A DNA stretch of 64,000 nucleotides, taken from positions 62,745,127 to 62,809,126 of the forward strand of contig CP136061.1 of NCBI GenBank assembly GCA_032622095.1. Reading direction: 5' to 3'. This document shows, piece after piece, positions 50,690 to 62,597 of the stretch. The position numbers and the translations under genes are program-made. Each line of letters opens with the position of its first letter. The stretch's first letter is position 1. Under the pieces are notes generated by a model that made no database searches, had not been told where the DNA came from, and saw only the letters and a program-made list of their open reading frames with translations. Source of the stretch: Siphonodentalium dalli. Taxonomy: Eukaryota; Mollusca; Scaphopoda; Gadilida; Siphonodentaliidae.

Positions 50690-52120
50690 ATCGAATATAA
50701 TTTGTCGAGTGTCCAAATAAACCAAACTAGTATCGAAATACACCCAATGAGAGTCAAAAACCATGCAACGGGTGTCACAAACCATCTAAGGAGCGTAAAA
50801 CCATGCAACGGGTGTCTCGTGCAACCACCTTCTTAATAATATACCAAATTAATCGACGAATGTCCCAGTTCATAGAACTGGCGTCCCAAATCAACCAATT
50901 AGTGTTCAAAATCCACATAATATGTAACATAGTCCACCCAAATAGTGTCACAAACCATCCAAATAGTGCCCAAACCAGTCCAATGTGTGTTCCATACCAT
51001 GTTTTGGTAAACTCATTGGATGGTTTGATGAACTCACTTGATCGTCTGAAATACTCGATGGAGGGTTTTGTACACTATAGTAGATGTATTGGTAGTTGGT
51101 TTGTAACACCTGTCCAGTAACTGTTGGATGGATAGGGAACTCATTGGATGGTTGGTGATTCTAGTTTTATGGTTTGGGTCACCCGCTGGGTGATTTGTGA
51201 CTTCAGTTGGGTGGTTTTGGGGCACCAAATTGGGTGGTTTGTTCACATTGAGTAGTTTGGGACACTCGCTTTTGATTTTAGACGCTGGTTATGTGCATTG
51301 GGACATTGCGTGGCCGATTGGGTCACTGGTTGGGCGTTTGGGACACTATAGTTGAATGGATTGAGACGTCAGTTGTATGTTGTATCACATATGACACTCC
51401 CCGGATGTCTTGGGCATGTATGGCATGGGGTACATATTGGATGCCTGCCACTCGTGTGGTTTCGGACACCGATGGATTGTTTGGTTACCTTGGTACACCC
51501 ATTGTGTGGTTTGGGGCACTGATTGAGTGGTTTGACACACTTGATGGGTCCTCATTGTATGATTTGTTTTACTCATTTGATGGCTGTGGACACTAATGAG
51601 ATAGTTTTTGACACCTTTTGGATGATTTGGGACACTCCGGTGTGGTTTCGAACATCTGTTGCAAAGTCTGGAGCACTACCGGTGTGGTTTTGAAACAGTC
51701 GTTGAATGGATTGGGTCCCTAATCAGGTCGATTAGACACTCATTTGGTGGTTTGGGACTCTCATTTTGGGTGGGTTGGAATACCAGATGCATGGTTTGGG
51801 GGACTATATGTGTGGGTTATGACACCAGTTGAGTATCGTTTGGGGCACTACCTACCTCAGTCTACACCAGACTGGGTGGTTTGTGAAACTCGTTTGCGTT
51901 GGTGGGTTGGGACACCCCTTTGATGGTTTGGGACAATATTTGGATTTGGGCGCCCATCGTATAGATTGGGATACTTACATGTTGATTTTTGGATACTAGA
52001 TGGTTTTTTTCTCTGTATATGGTTTGGCGCACTCGTTAGGTAGTTTGGAGCACTAATTTGATGTATTATGGAACTAGTTGGTGGTTTGGAAACTCGTATG
52101 GTGGCATATGACTACATATT
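50690..52120. repeat. Strand-flipping minisatellite, about 21-22 bp
   Basis: Left of about 51000 the units read like AACCATCCAATGAGTGTCAAA. Right of it they read as the inverse, GGTTTGGGACACTCATTGG. Units are strongly diverged and partly paired into 40-45 base doublets. The inverted junction makes the block a decayed palindrome, with a short left arm and a long right arm. Frames across it (51291-51596 and others) are by-products. Confidence 0.75.
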
Positions 52121-52560
52121 GGCTATGCATTTATTCGATATCGTAAGATTTAGTAAAAAAGATTAACACAAAATAAATAAATAAAAAAACACTTCAATTG
52201 TTCACTTCCGACTGCCAATTTCGCTGTCATTTTGAAAACTTTTTAGACACCGAATTGTCAAATCCTCGGAATATGACTTATTATAACAGATTAGGATTCG
52301 CCATTTTATAGTTTTGGAGTCAAATTATGCACGAAATGACACGCAATTGCTATGGCAACAAGAATAATGCGTTTTTTGTTGCAGGTTTCTGTCACATTAA
52401 TAAAATTTAGAGGATATTGAAGTGATTGGTAGTACACTCCAGGAAATGGCCGTTATATTGCCTGGTAAATACACGGCTACATGTTAGCGTCAAAATAGTT
52501 TGAGCAGACATCATTACGAACAACAAAATGGATAAAGTTTAATTCTGGGGCCACAGTCTG
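52121..52560. other. Right flank of the minisatellite block
   Basis: Includes the inverted counterpart of the left-side 'aaatggc' units ('ccaatttcgctgtcattttg', 52215). Otherwise AT-rich and unassigned. Confidence 0.4.
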
Positions 52561-52599
52561 CATGTGGGATGCACGTTGGTCGACCTGGTTCCCGGAAAA

Positions 52600-53308
52600 T
52601 TTTCCCAATTTTCACCATTTTCTTACATATTTTCTTCATTTTATCAAAAATTGACGACTTTCTCTTCACGAAACGCATGGAAATTTTTTATATGTTATTA
52701 TTTTGTAACATCTAGCAGTCAGGGAACTCGACCGATCTTATATGGTTGGCAGATTTGTTTATTAAAAAAAATCCAATTTTCACCATTTTGTTTTTTTTAC
52801 ATGTTCCAGGCTTTTGACCCAAAAATGACGATTTTCCCATTCTGGAATTCATGGGGATTTTGGATATGTTATTATTTGAGGATAGTCACACAAAAAACAC
52901 CAAAAGTCATTGCATAGAATATTTATTCACGGTTGGGCGTTTCTTTCAATCAGTTTGACTGGAGAAAATTGAATAGATAGGACCCTATTTCAAAGATATG
53001 TAGAAAATTTTTCCCAAAGCGAATTTTGACCCAAAAATGACGTCTTTCCCACCCTGGGATTCGTGGAGATTTTGGTTATGTTATTATATGGGTATAGTCA
53101 CATTCAAACACATCAAAAGACATTATATAGCAATTTGTTCACTGTTGGGTGTTTCTTTCCATCAGATTGATTGGACTAATAAGGACAAGCAAAATTGACA
53201 CAAAAAGCCATAAATACGACCCTATTTCAAAGAGCAGTAGAAATTTTTCCCCAAAGCAGATGTTGGATATAAGGTTTCCCAGATTCTGCCAGACAAAATG
53301 ACACGCAA
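52600..53308. repeat. Degenerate tandem repeat, about 175-210 bp period
   Basis: Three units with 'aaaaatgacg(a/t)(t/c)tttccca', '(g/t)gattcatggggattttgg(a/t)tatgttattat' and 'gttgggcgtttctttc' start near 52645, 52821 and 53031. They end in a run of about 20 A. The 117-codon frame here is repeat-derived. Confidence 0.6.
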
Positions 53309-54239
53309 AAAAAAAAAAAAAAAAACCTTGTAAACAATTTGTTCCAGGTTTACCTCAAAATCGAGTCTCAACGACCAGGGTAGTCGTAATCAGTAATCGC
53401 AGTAGTCTATAACCTTTCACTGGTCACCGACCCTGGAGATGAAGATGATTAACTATAGGCCGACCATGCTTCGGATCAGTGGGAAAACATTTTGAGAAAA
53501 CAGATTTTGTTAGCTTCCGTAAGAATCATCCAAATCGCGATACGGACAAAACGATCATATTCAAACGTTTCCGACGTTGCAAATATATATAATAAGTATA
53601 TAATTTCTGCAAATGGCTGCCAAAAACAAATATGCAATGATAAACGATTTATTTAATTTTTCGTAGACAGTCATGATTTCAGATGGTAGACTGAGCGCAT
53701 ACCCCAGTTGGGTTCATAGTCTACTGCAGATAATGCAGTGTGTTTTTTTTGAAAATATTTCCTGTCAAACTCTATCGATCAACATGAACAAATGTTTTGT
53801 TTTTTTTAAACCATTTTTTTTTTCATAATTCGAACATATCACACATATTTTGAGGGTAACGATTTGTTGTAATAGTACTATAGCATACATTGGTTATAAC
53901 GGATAATGCACATGTGTTTTCCCGTCAAATTGATAGTTTGAATTTGAGATGTTTTGAAAGCTAACGAATGTGGCGCCTTCTTAAATTGTGTTCTCCACAC
54001 AAGACTGCATGTGATGTGGTGTCCAATGGGATGCGACGTTCTATTCGAAAATTGGGCATATATATATGAACAGAGGGTGTTCTATAACCATATATATAGT
54101 GCAGTCTCATCAGAGAATTCAAAAAAACTAAAGATTACATACATCATTTTCAGTGTGTATACATTTGTTTCTAACAGATTTCTCTAACATATAACGTGTG
54201 TGAATATAGAAAGATCTGTGAAAATAAATTGTTTTTCAG
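53309..54239. other. Poly-A run and upstream flank of the 54 kb gene
   Basis: A run of A at 53309-53328, then AT-rich DNA. No upstream exon of the following gene could be recognised. The immediate left border of its exon is the acceptor gtttttcag (54231-54239). Confidence 0.5.
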
Positions 54240-54957
54240 ATTCCCCGAAATGCCCAAATTTGGAGATTTGTTTTCGAGCATTTTCGATTGCGTTCCCAAC
54301 AGAACCGTGCGAAGGAATAACGATGAAACTTTACAAGAACAAACATGTACCGACGATGAGTTAGGGCATGAGCCAGAGTCGCCAAGGGAACAGCCAGAAA
54401 AGCAATCCAATTCGAGGCCCAAAACAAGCCGCAAGTTTGACGAGAACTCGTTCCAGATAGCATTGTTGAAGGAAGACCTTCTGGCGGGCATCTGGGACGG
54501 GCAACCGATTCTTAACATAGCATTCGGTTTCCAACCAGAAGACATGGTTCAGTGTCGGATACGGAACAAGTTCACGTCTGCAGTTCAGGCGGAGTGGGAG
54601 AGTGGCATAGTCGGTGGAGAGCTCAGTGATGAGGATTACAAGCAAATTCCTGAACCGGTGATCGACGGTCTGCCGTTTTCGCTATGGGAACAATGCATGG
54701 AACGTTCTCTTGGGTCGTTGGTGAAAGTCAGTCTCATGAAGCACAGAAGGACTAATATAAGTTGTTTAAGGAATCAGCAGACAAGGGAACCCAATGTGGA
54801 AGAAAATACTATTGGGGACGTTTTGCCAGCATTAGGACCTGTCTTTCAGCCCCACGGACCGGTGTTTCCTATGAACTTGGTTAATAATATTCAAAATATT
54901 CATCGGAGAGTTCTTGCATCAACCAGACCTGAAGCCAGCGGTAACCCGAGAGCCCAG
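54240..54957 (+). CDS. Unrecognised protein, penultimate exon
   Basis: After the acceptor gtttttcag comes a 239-codon open segment ending at the donor CAG-GTATGT. The first ATG (54250) gives MPKFGDLFSSIFDCVPNRTV, then an acidic/polar low-complexity stretch (residues 24-70: DDELGHEPESPREQPEKQSN and neighbours), then a folded-looking core (SFQIALLKEDLLAGIWDG, AFGFQPEDMVQCRIRNK, LPFSLWEQCMERSLGSLVK). The exon is GC-richer than its surroundings, has coding-like codon use, and has no stop over more than 700 bases. I do not recognise the family. An upstream coding or non-coding exon is possible. Confidence 0.8.
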
Positions 54958-56915
54958 GTATGTGCAGTTTATAGTTATACACGCTATTTAACAGTTGTAT
55001 AAGCATAGCATATCGCAGCTGCATGCAGGAATCACATGCGTTTTACGTTGCTTGCATTGATATATCACGTCAACTTGTGTTCCTGAAAGTCTGACGCCCA
55101 TATCAATAATTTGTTTTCATTTCATTCTAATTGTCATTAGACATAACCAAATATATGGCATACATCGTGCATAATAGAGTAAACAGACACAAAAGCTAAA
55201 CGTCATATTTCGAACAAGTTTTCAAATCCTGCGTATATGTATACGCTTCAGCACATTTCCCAAATATGTGCATGTATATTATGGAGGGTTATTAGGGTTA
55301 CAATCCTAACTTCACATTTTAATTCTAACTTAACATTTTAATTCTTATATTTTAATTCTAACTTAACATTTTAATTCTTATATTTTAATTATATTTAAAT
55401 TATATTTACATTCTATTTACATTCTATTTACATTCTATTTACATTCTAGAAACATTACAGAAACATTCTAGAAACATTACAGAAACATTCTATTAACTCT
55501 AACTTAATCTTTTAATTCTTACTTAATATTTTAATTCTTATATTTTAATTCTATTTACATTCTATTTACATTCTAGAAACATTACAGAAACATTCTAGAA
55601 ACATTACAGAAACATTCTAGAAACATTACAGAAACATTCTATTAACTCTAACTTAATATTTTAATTCTTACTTAATATTTTAATTCTAACTTAACATTTT
55701 AATTCTTATATTTTAATTCTAACTTTACATTTTAATTCTTACTTTACATTTTAATTCTTATATTTTAATTCTATAATTGTTGAAATTGAAATGAGCATAA
55801 AACGGATCTCAGAATTGAAAGGCAAATATTAAAACAAACATAAAATGGATTCTAGAAGTTGTAATTGTGACCCTAATAACACGCCTGCACTTCTGTAACA
55901 ATTATAACGAAAGGGGTCGCTGCGATCGGACGGCGTGACATGACAATCTGCGGGATGGGATGGAATATGGAATAGAACGACAATCTCCGGAACAGAACTT
56001 CAAATTGCGTGTAACGGCCGATATCTCGAGGAATACAACACATAGAGGGCTCCTTTTTGTGATTAACGAAAGGCCCACATTCGCCCTATCCAGGCGCGTT
56101 TTTTGGGTCACAATTACAACTTCTAGAATCCATTTTATGTTTGTTTTAATTTTTGCCTTTCAATTCTGAGATCCGTTTTATGCTCATTTCAATTTAAACT
56201 TTTTTAATATAATATTTTAATTCCAATTTTGTAGTAGATTTAAAATATTAAAATAAAACAATTAAGTAAGAATTGAAATATAAAGTTAGAGTTAGAATTA
56301 AAATATAAGAATTAAGATATTAAGTAAGAATTAAAATATGAAGTTATAATTAAAATATCAAGTTAGAATTAAAATGTAAAGTTAGAATTAAAATTTAAGA
56401 ATTAAAATGTTAAGTTAGAATTAAAATAATAAGTAAGAATTAAAAGATGAAGTTAGAGTTAAAATGTTAAGTTAGAATTAAAATATAAGAATTAAAATGT
56501 TAAGTTAGAATTAAAATGTTAAGTTAGAATTAAAATAATAAGTAAGAATTAAAAGATTAAGTTAGAGTTAAAATGTTAAGTTAGAATTAAAATATAAGAA
56601 TTAAAATGTTAAGTTAGAATTAAAATGTTAATTTAGAATTAAAATATAAGAATTAAATTGTTAAGTTAGAATTAAAATATTAAGTAAGAATTAAAATGTT
56701 AAGTTAGAATTAAAATGTGAAGTTAGGATTGTGACCCTAATAACCCTCCATAGTATATATCCTCAGCCTTTTTTATGGAAGTGACCCATTCAGACATGTT
56801 ATGGGCAAGTTCAAGTTTAATTTTTGCAAATACACCCATAACCATATTGTGGCATTTTAACTGAAATCTCGGTTCCTTGTATATAATTAAATCAATTACA
56901 CATTAATTCTTACAG
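54958..56915 (+). other. Intron of the 54 kb gene
   Basis: Bounded by GTATGT and attcttacag. Three quarters of it is the hairpin element at 55280-56752. The short sides are plain AT-rich DNA. Confidence 0.7.
55280..56752. mobile_element. Hairpin element of 'aacattttaattctt' repeats, TGGAGGG ends
   Basis: TA-TGGAGGGTTATTAGGGTT at the left and its inverse (AACCCTCCA-TA) at the right match over at least 44 bases with one difference. The arms are long arrays of ATTTTAATTCTTA and TAACTTAACATTTTAATTC, inverted in the right arm (GAATTAAAATGTTAAGTTA). A second, inner pair of arms (55783-55880 and 56112-56195, with 'gcataaaacggatctcagaattg') encloses a GC-richer loop of about 230 bases. It folds end to end and has no coding capacity. 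Confidence 0.88.
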
Positions 56916-56996
56916 TTTGACAATGATCGCAGATGTGTGCGAAATAGGAGAATATGGAGACGAGACCGCCGATATACGACATTGAGAACAAGATGA
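56916..56996 (+). CDS. Unrecognised protein, last exon (arginine-rich tail)
   Basis: After acceptor attcttacag, in phase 0 with the previous exon, it reads FDNDRRCVRNRRIWRRDRRY, then TTLRTR and TGA. Twelve of the 26 residues are arginine, so the tail may act as a nuclear localisation or nucleic-acid-binding segment; that is inference. The phase match, clean acceptor and the abrupt stop support a real terminal exon. Confidence 0.72.
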   Translation, partial: FDNDRRCVRNRRIWRRDRRYTTLRTR

Positions 56997-57133
56997 TACC
57001 GACACCAGGTCAAATGCTAGTTGTCACAAAACGTCAGTGTAGTGACCGATGGTTCGTCCCACGATATTTGATAATTACTAAGCTGATAATAGTCATTTAC
57101 TAAATTATATTATACGAGAGTCAAAATAATTGA

Positions 57134-57139
57134 AATAAA
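57134..57139 (+). terminator. Candidate polyadenylation signal AATAAA
   Basis: AATAAA lies 138 bases after the TGA at 56996, a normal distance for a 3' UTR. In AT-rich DNA the hexamer is frequent by chance, so the support is positional. Confidence 0.4.
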
Positions 57140-57900
57140 TTATTCCACAAACATCGAGTCAATTTCAGCGTCTTAAATTTGTATAAATAGGTGCACATGT
57201 GTTCAATATGATACACCGTATACATTTGGGGCAAGATCATCCATGGAATGCACTACTCGCCTTTTTGTCGTTCATTATTTCCATGAAAACGTTCAGTATC
57301 ACGCGACGTCGTGGGGTATGACGTCTACCTGTTTGTTTCTGAATTACCTGGAACTAGCGAGGGAGCATACACTTCAATTTCCATCCACTCGGACCATTGT
57401 TTTTTCATCAGGTTTCCTAAATGTGACATTAGCTACCGGATACTGAAGATCAAATATACGAAGTAAGTATGGTTATATCCATGCACCGATTCAGCATGTC
57501 AAAAAAAATTATATTTTGTGGTAAGAACCCCGTTTATATTATAAACCATTCACCACCAGAACTGGCCTCCCCAAAACGAAATATAATTTTTAACATCTGT
57601 GATATACCGATCTGGTTAGGTATAAATTACATTGCCCTTACTACATTGCATTTATGGGCAAATAAACAAATAAAATACATGTATATAGGTTCAAACCATG
57701 TACGTTCAGCTGGATGAAGCATTGAAGGTACATGGTTCAAACTAACATAATACTTCACGTTGGTTCCCTCCCATTGGACCATTTGCTGTGATGTTCATTG
57801 TATATGTTTAACAAAAATCCCTATAAGCTTGGCGAATCTATACTTGCTGAACATTGAAGCATACGAATCCAAATTGATTTCTTTACCGGTTTGCTGCTAA
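57140..57900. other. Downstream flank, unassigned
   Basis: A plus frame at 57243-57446 (67 codons, ending LNVTLATGY) has no splice support. Short repeats of 'ttcaaac(c/t)a(t/a)' surround 57690-57740 as a small hairpin (catgtacgttcag/gaaggtacatg). Nothing else is recognised. Confidence 0.4.
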
Positions 57901-57907
57901 ATAGTAG

Positions 57908-59040
57908 TATGATCTGAACCACTGTGTGGGATCTATTCCTAGAAATGTGGTGCTCTCCCGAGCAATATTTACGTGCTCAGCGAGCAAATATTCCGGTGTT
58001 CTGTCACATTTTGCTCATTGTGCGACAGATATGACATGCGTGGGTAATAAACACGCATTTTAGTAATGTTCTAAACGCAAATATTGGACGAATGTATACG
58101 GGATGGACGTGGCAAAGAAGGTGAGTAATATATGTTGTAATATTATGCCACTATATTGGCATACTGCCCAGTAATATAAATAAATTCCTCGATATTTAGC
58201 GTTTTTTGGGGAAATTCGTCATTTCAACGGCGTATTACCGACTTAATACTGAATACTGTATATTGTAACTTTGAACGCCTGTTCCTCAATATATTCCTGA
58301 AGTCAATGCAACATGAAAATATCATTAATAACATACCAAATCGAAGAAAACGACCATAAAATAGGTCTACATGTGTATTCCGGTGGTTTACTGAGTCATT
58401 CCGGTGCTTTGTGAGTTGAATAATCGTTATTCCGATTGGCCACAATTAGAGTTACACAATAAAAATACGTTCGACAATCATTTCCTGAACAAGAATTGAG
58501 CGTTTGTTATCAGTTATATCCAATAGAACACATGGAAATAATTATAGATTACATAGTTCATTCATAATATACTCCCCCATTGCGTTTGCTACCCCTGAAA
58601 TACGTGATTAAACGATATGCGACGCAAAATAACATCTTAAGTTTATTACCCCCTAACCAACGCATAATATTTAGTATTGATTCGCTTTTTTGCTTGTTAT
58701 AGCACAATACATGATCCTGGGGAGAGCAATTGACTATTGGGAGAGCACTGATCCCTCTGTAAAGTATCGGAATATAATTATAAAATGTCGATTTACGGGC
58801 ATTCCTATGGGATTTCTTACATTTTCTCACCTATCAATGTGAACATCAATATAAATAATTCATTCGTTAAAAGAAACCTGCGATATATACTTTAACATAA
58901 TTTCTTCACTTTTGTGCGGCGAAAATAAAAAATCCCCAGTAAAGCAACGGAATGTCACGATAAAAATTGCTCCAAAAATTGGTAGAGCACCACATTTCTA
59001 GGAATAGATCCTCCACAGTGATCTGAACACCACTTTTGAT
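57908..59040. mobile_element. Decayed inverted-repeat element, GATCTATTCCTAG ends
   Basis: The left arm has GGATCTATTCCTAGAAATGT then 'ggtgctctcccgagcaatattta'. The right arm (58960-59035) is its inverse with about 85 percent similarity by eye. A 'gggagagcactgatccctctgtaaag' segment at 58740 is a further partial copy. The exact termini are uncertain. No coding signal inside. Confidence 0.6.
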
Positions 59041-59489
59041 ATAAAAAAAAATACCATTACATTCTATTGTCTTAAAACGGAATGTAGTAATCCTCTCAGT
59101 AATCAAAGTGTTAAGACCCTTACAGACGGCGATGCGATTTCTGCGTCAATATTTTTTTGCGTTTTCAAATGGCAACTTGGTAGTCATCGCATACATGTAT
59201 GACACTAGTATATGTATTGGTAGTAGTCCCCCACCCCAAGAGCATGTACATGGGCTCATTGGTCAAACAGGCACACGAGTCCATAATACTGCAATAGTAT
59301 AGGCATTTCCTCTGACATGAAGCATACAATAGAATGACACTAAATCAATACGTGTGCAAACTTGTATACTGGGCATATAATAAATTTGTAGTTAATTCGT
59401 AGTACATGTTTGGAAGTTTTGTGAAAAAAGTAAAACATTTACACATGATACCATGCTCAGGGACATGGTGACGGTGGTTTGCACTTTTA
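59041..59489. other. Unassigned DNA
   Basis: No recognised gene or repeat. Confidence 0.4.
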
Positions 59490-60440
59490 GTCGGATTCCT
59501 TATGTCGCAAAAAATGGTCGCGCGTTTTCGGAATGTTAAAAGCGATATGAGAACAGTTTCTATACCACCAGTGTGTCTATTTTCAGAATCTACCTGTTTC
59601 CAGCTTGATATTTTAGTGGAAACAGGTTTGTGTGGGGCTTTTGTTTGTGTAACCCTCTATTTTTTTCCCGTCCACCTGGTAATAAAAACATGCTATTACG
59701 CATATCAAGTTCGGTAAGTGGCTTTCTTTGTTCTTGGAAATCGAAAAACATGGGGAGATCTTGCCACAAATTACTTAATTACATATCTCAATGTGGAATT
59801 TTATCAAAAATCATCAGACGAATTGCATTTATGACTGCATTTTCAATTTTCTTTCCCAAATAGTAAGGTATTGTATATTCTTAAATTGAGCTATATCACA
59901 TATGGACGAACATGAACAATCTACAAGGATATCTTGATCATATGCCACAAACAAAACTTCGATACATCGATTTTTGGTAAAGATATCGCAAAAAAGCTAC
60001 CCCTACCCCCACCCTCGCTGATTTCACAAGTCAGATTCCTTTGGTCGAAAACAACGGTCGCGCCATTTCGGATTGTCTAAGACGACATGCGAACCGGTTA
60101 TTTATCAATATCGTGTCTACTTTCAGAGTTTACCTGTGTCCAGTTGAAATTTTATTTGAAAAAAAATAATTTTGGACTGTTTTAAGAATTTAAAGAGCGT
60201 TTGCTTATTATACAAATATTAATCATCATAACTAACATTCTGGTGGACTGTGCGAGTTGAAATTAACAAAAGTATCAAATATGGCGGTCGACTTTCAGAG
60301 TCTACTTGTTCCAGTCTGACATTTTAGTGTAAACAAATTGTTTGGACGGTTTAAAAAAATTAAAGAGCGTTTCCTGATTATACAGATATTAACTAACACG
60401 ATTAGCCTTTTCATGAATTGTGCAAGTTGAAATTGTGCAC
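59490..60440. repeat. Degenerate tandem repeat with 'tttcagagtctac' units
   Basis: Three units, near 59490, 60030 and 60290, share '(g/t)gattcctt..ggtcg', 'actttcagagt(c/t)tac(c/t)tg(t/)ttccag', 'attttagtg(g/t)aaac' and 'aaagagcgttt(g/c)c'. Divergence is strong. Small hydrophobic frames here are repeat-derived. Confidence 0.5.
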
Positions 60441-60759
60441 ATATTTCAAGTATGACTCTGAAATGTATTTTTGAGAATGGTGTCGTCAGATAAGTCTCCG
60501 TTGGTACAGTACCACAGTTGCGAACAAAACTAACGTTGGATCCTAATCATCCTATAGAGAGTTTGACAATTTACTCAAATGTTCACAGTGGTGGAACTTA
60601 ATGGCTATCATATATGCATGTAATCTTACATGTAATCTATCGTAACTACATGTGATTTTACAAAATTAACATGCAATATAGTCAGGCCACCAGATACAGT
60701 AGTTGAAAAAATGTGGTTCACATCAATCATATACATCACAATCACGTGCTTCAGTGATA

Positions 60760-60930
60760 ATGTCCACTATTATACAAATGCAATGTTTATCAAGACTAAA
60801 GTTTCAGGATGCCGTTGTAAAACTGATTGATGGTGTTTTTTCATCAATTGACAAAATTAATGTTTATTGCCAGGACGAAGTACCGCATAATACGGAGTTG
60901 TGTGCTAACAAATCTGGGAGTCATATTTAT
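60760..60930 (+). CDS. Possible coding exon, unrecognised
   Basis: After a possible acceptor (cgtgcttcag at 60743-60752) an open frame reads STIIQMQCLSRLKFQDAVVK, then LIDGVFSSIDKINVYCQDEV, and ends HIY at a strong donor GTAAGT (60931). Three cysteines and no repeat character make it gene-like, but its phase (0) does not join the exon at 63860 without another exon between. It lies 20 bases left of a transposon edge. Confidence 0.3.
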
Positions 60931-60951
60931 GTAAGTGTCAGTCAAAACTTT

Positions 60952-62597
60952 TAGGACATGGGAATATTTTTTAATTGCGTGGCCATGAAATACTAATTCG
61001 TGGCCACGAAATAACTAATTCGTGGTCACGAAATAAATAATTCATGGCCACTAAATAATTAAAGGTACTCAATCCGATAAAACTCCTCTCAATTACTATT
61101 TCAATGGCTTCGGGGGTCAAAAATATTTGATTCGAGTCGAGGAAGTCACCCATCAAAGCTCAGATTTGTTAGATATCGATTTTAGAAATCTATTATTTTT
61201 CATTATCGGGAATACTATCTGGCCCAGAACTCAGTCAAAATTGCGTTAAAATTACCACTTGATTTTAGAGTTATCAATCCTTGTCTGTTTGAATAGATTT
61301 GGAGTACACATCCAGAGCAGATTACGGCAGTTATTAGTACTCATCTCGAGAACATAACAAATTTCAAAAATCAATATCTAATAACTATGAGCTTTGTTTG
61401 ATGGGTTCCTCGACTCGAATCAAATATTTTTTACCCCCAAAGCCAAAGAAATAGTAATATAGGACCCTCTGATCGGATTGTTGTTGGAATCTGTTGAGAT
61501 GGGGACCCTCTTTACGGATTGAGTACCTTTAATTGTCATATACGATCGTCAGTCACTGTTGTAATGGAAGCGGATAGAGATGATCTGGTTGTAGTTGTCC
61601 ACCATCTTGGCATGAGCCACGGCGATTTGAGATAAAGCGTGTTGTATGGTGTCCCGTAAAACAAATTAAGTAAATCACCCCTTTCACCAACCCGATCCAA
61701 AATTGCCGCCGTCCTGGGGTGGGTTACATGGGCACACACGACATTCAGTATATCTTGGGGGCCACCATACAGCACCAATCATACCACATCAAACGGTTAA
61801 GGGGTCGAGAAATTGTATAGGTGTCACATTTGAACCCATCTGGGGTGGCCATTTTGGATCGGGGATGGTGAACATTTAGTTTGTCTCAGGGGTCACCCCA
61901 CAACACATTGTATTCTACCTAAAATGGGGGGGGGGGCACCTCTGATCAGTTATCATTTTCGCTCGAGTGGGCTGAAGGTGTGAACATTTAGCTTTCTTTG
62001 TGAACCACGGTACAGCACTCTTTATTTGATCCATATCGGTCAAGTGACCGAGAAATAATGTGTACCCCATTTGACCCCTTCTGAGCGGCGACCATTTTGG
62101 ATCGGGTATGGTTGAAAGGGGTGAATATTTATAAGCTTGTTTTGGGCCCACCCTACAAAACCCCTTATTTGACTTAAATCGGCCAATATGCCGAGAGAAA
62201 TGGCATTCCCATTCGATCCCTTGTGGTAAAAACAAATGAATAGTCAGTTTGTCTTGGAGCCACCTGACCCGTGTTTCCCCGTTCTCTCTGGGCTAGTTTA
62301 TATCAGACGTGCATATCCCCATAGAGCCGGGGTCCCACGCCATAAGGGGTTTATAGTAGCTTCTCTGCGATCGTACGCATTTTCTAAAACATCGTAAAGT
62401 TAGTGTAATCATACCGTAAAGGTATCTGGATATATATGCAAAGGTTAATCAGTTATTTCGTGGCCACGAATTAGTATTTCGTGACCACGAATTAGTTATT
62501 TTTTGGCCACGAATTAGTATTTTGTGGCCACCAAATTAGTTATTTCGTGGCCACGAATTAGTATGTCGTGAAATAAAATACAAATTCTCATGTCCTA
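60952..62597. mobile_element. Element with CGTGGCCACG palindromes and GGACATG ends
   Basis: TTTAGGACATGGGAAT at the left and ATTCTCATGTCCTAAA at the right are inverted; TA flanks GGACATG on both sides. Just inside each end are four to five palindromes of the form TTCGTGGCCACGAAAT. The interior (61540-62240) has about four diverged units of 145-150 bases with 'gccattttggatcggg' and 'gtgaacatttag(c/t)tt', and another element is nested at 61059-61532. Confidence 0.75.
61059..61532. mobile_element. Nested TIR element with TTAA borders
   Basis: TTAA-AGGTACTCAATCCG at the left is inverted at the right as CGGATTGAGTACCT-TTAA. Further inside, 'gattcgagtcgaggaa' and 'ttcctcgactcgaatc' are also inverted. 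The TTAA borders would suit a piggyBac-like insertion, but the ends do not start CCC, and AATT can be read as the duplicated target equally well. Non-coding. Confidence 0.7.

Noticed and set aside
57243-57446. Additional exon of the 54 kb gene
   Set aside because: It follows an in-frame stop and a polyadenylation signal and has no acceptor in a fitting phase.
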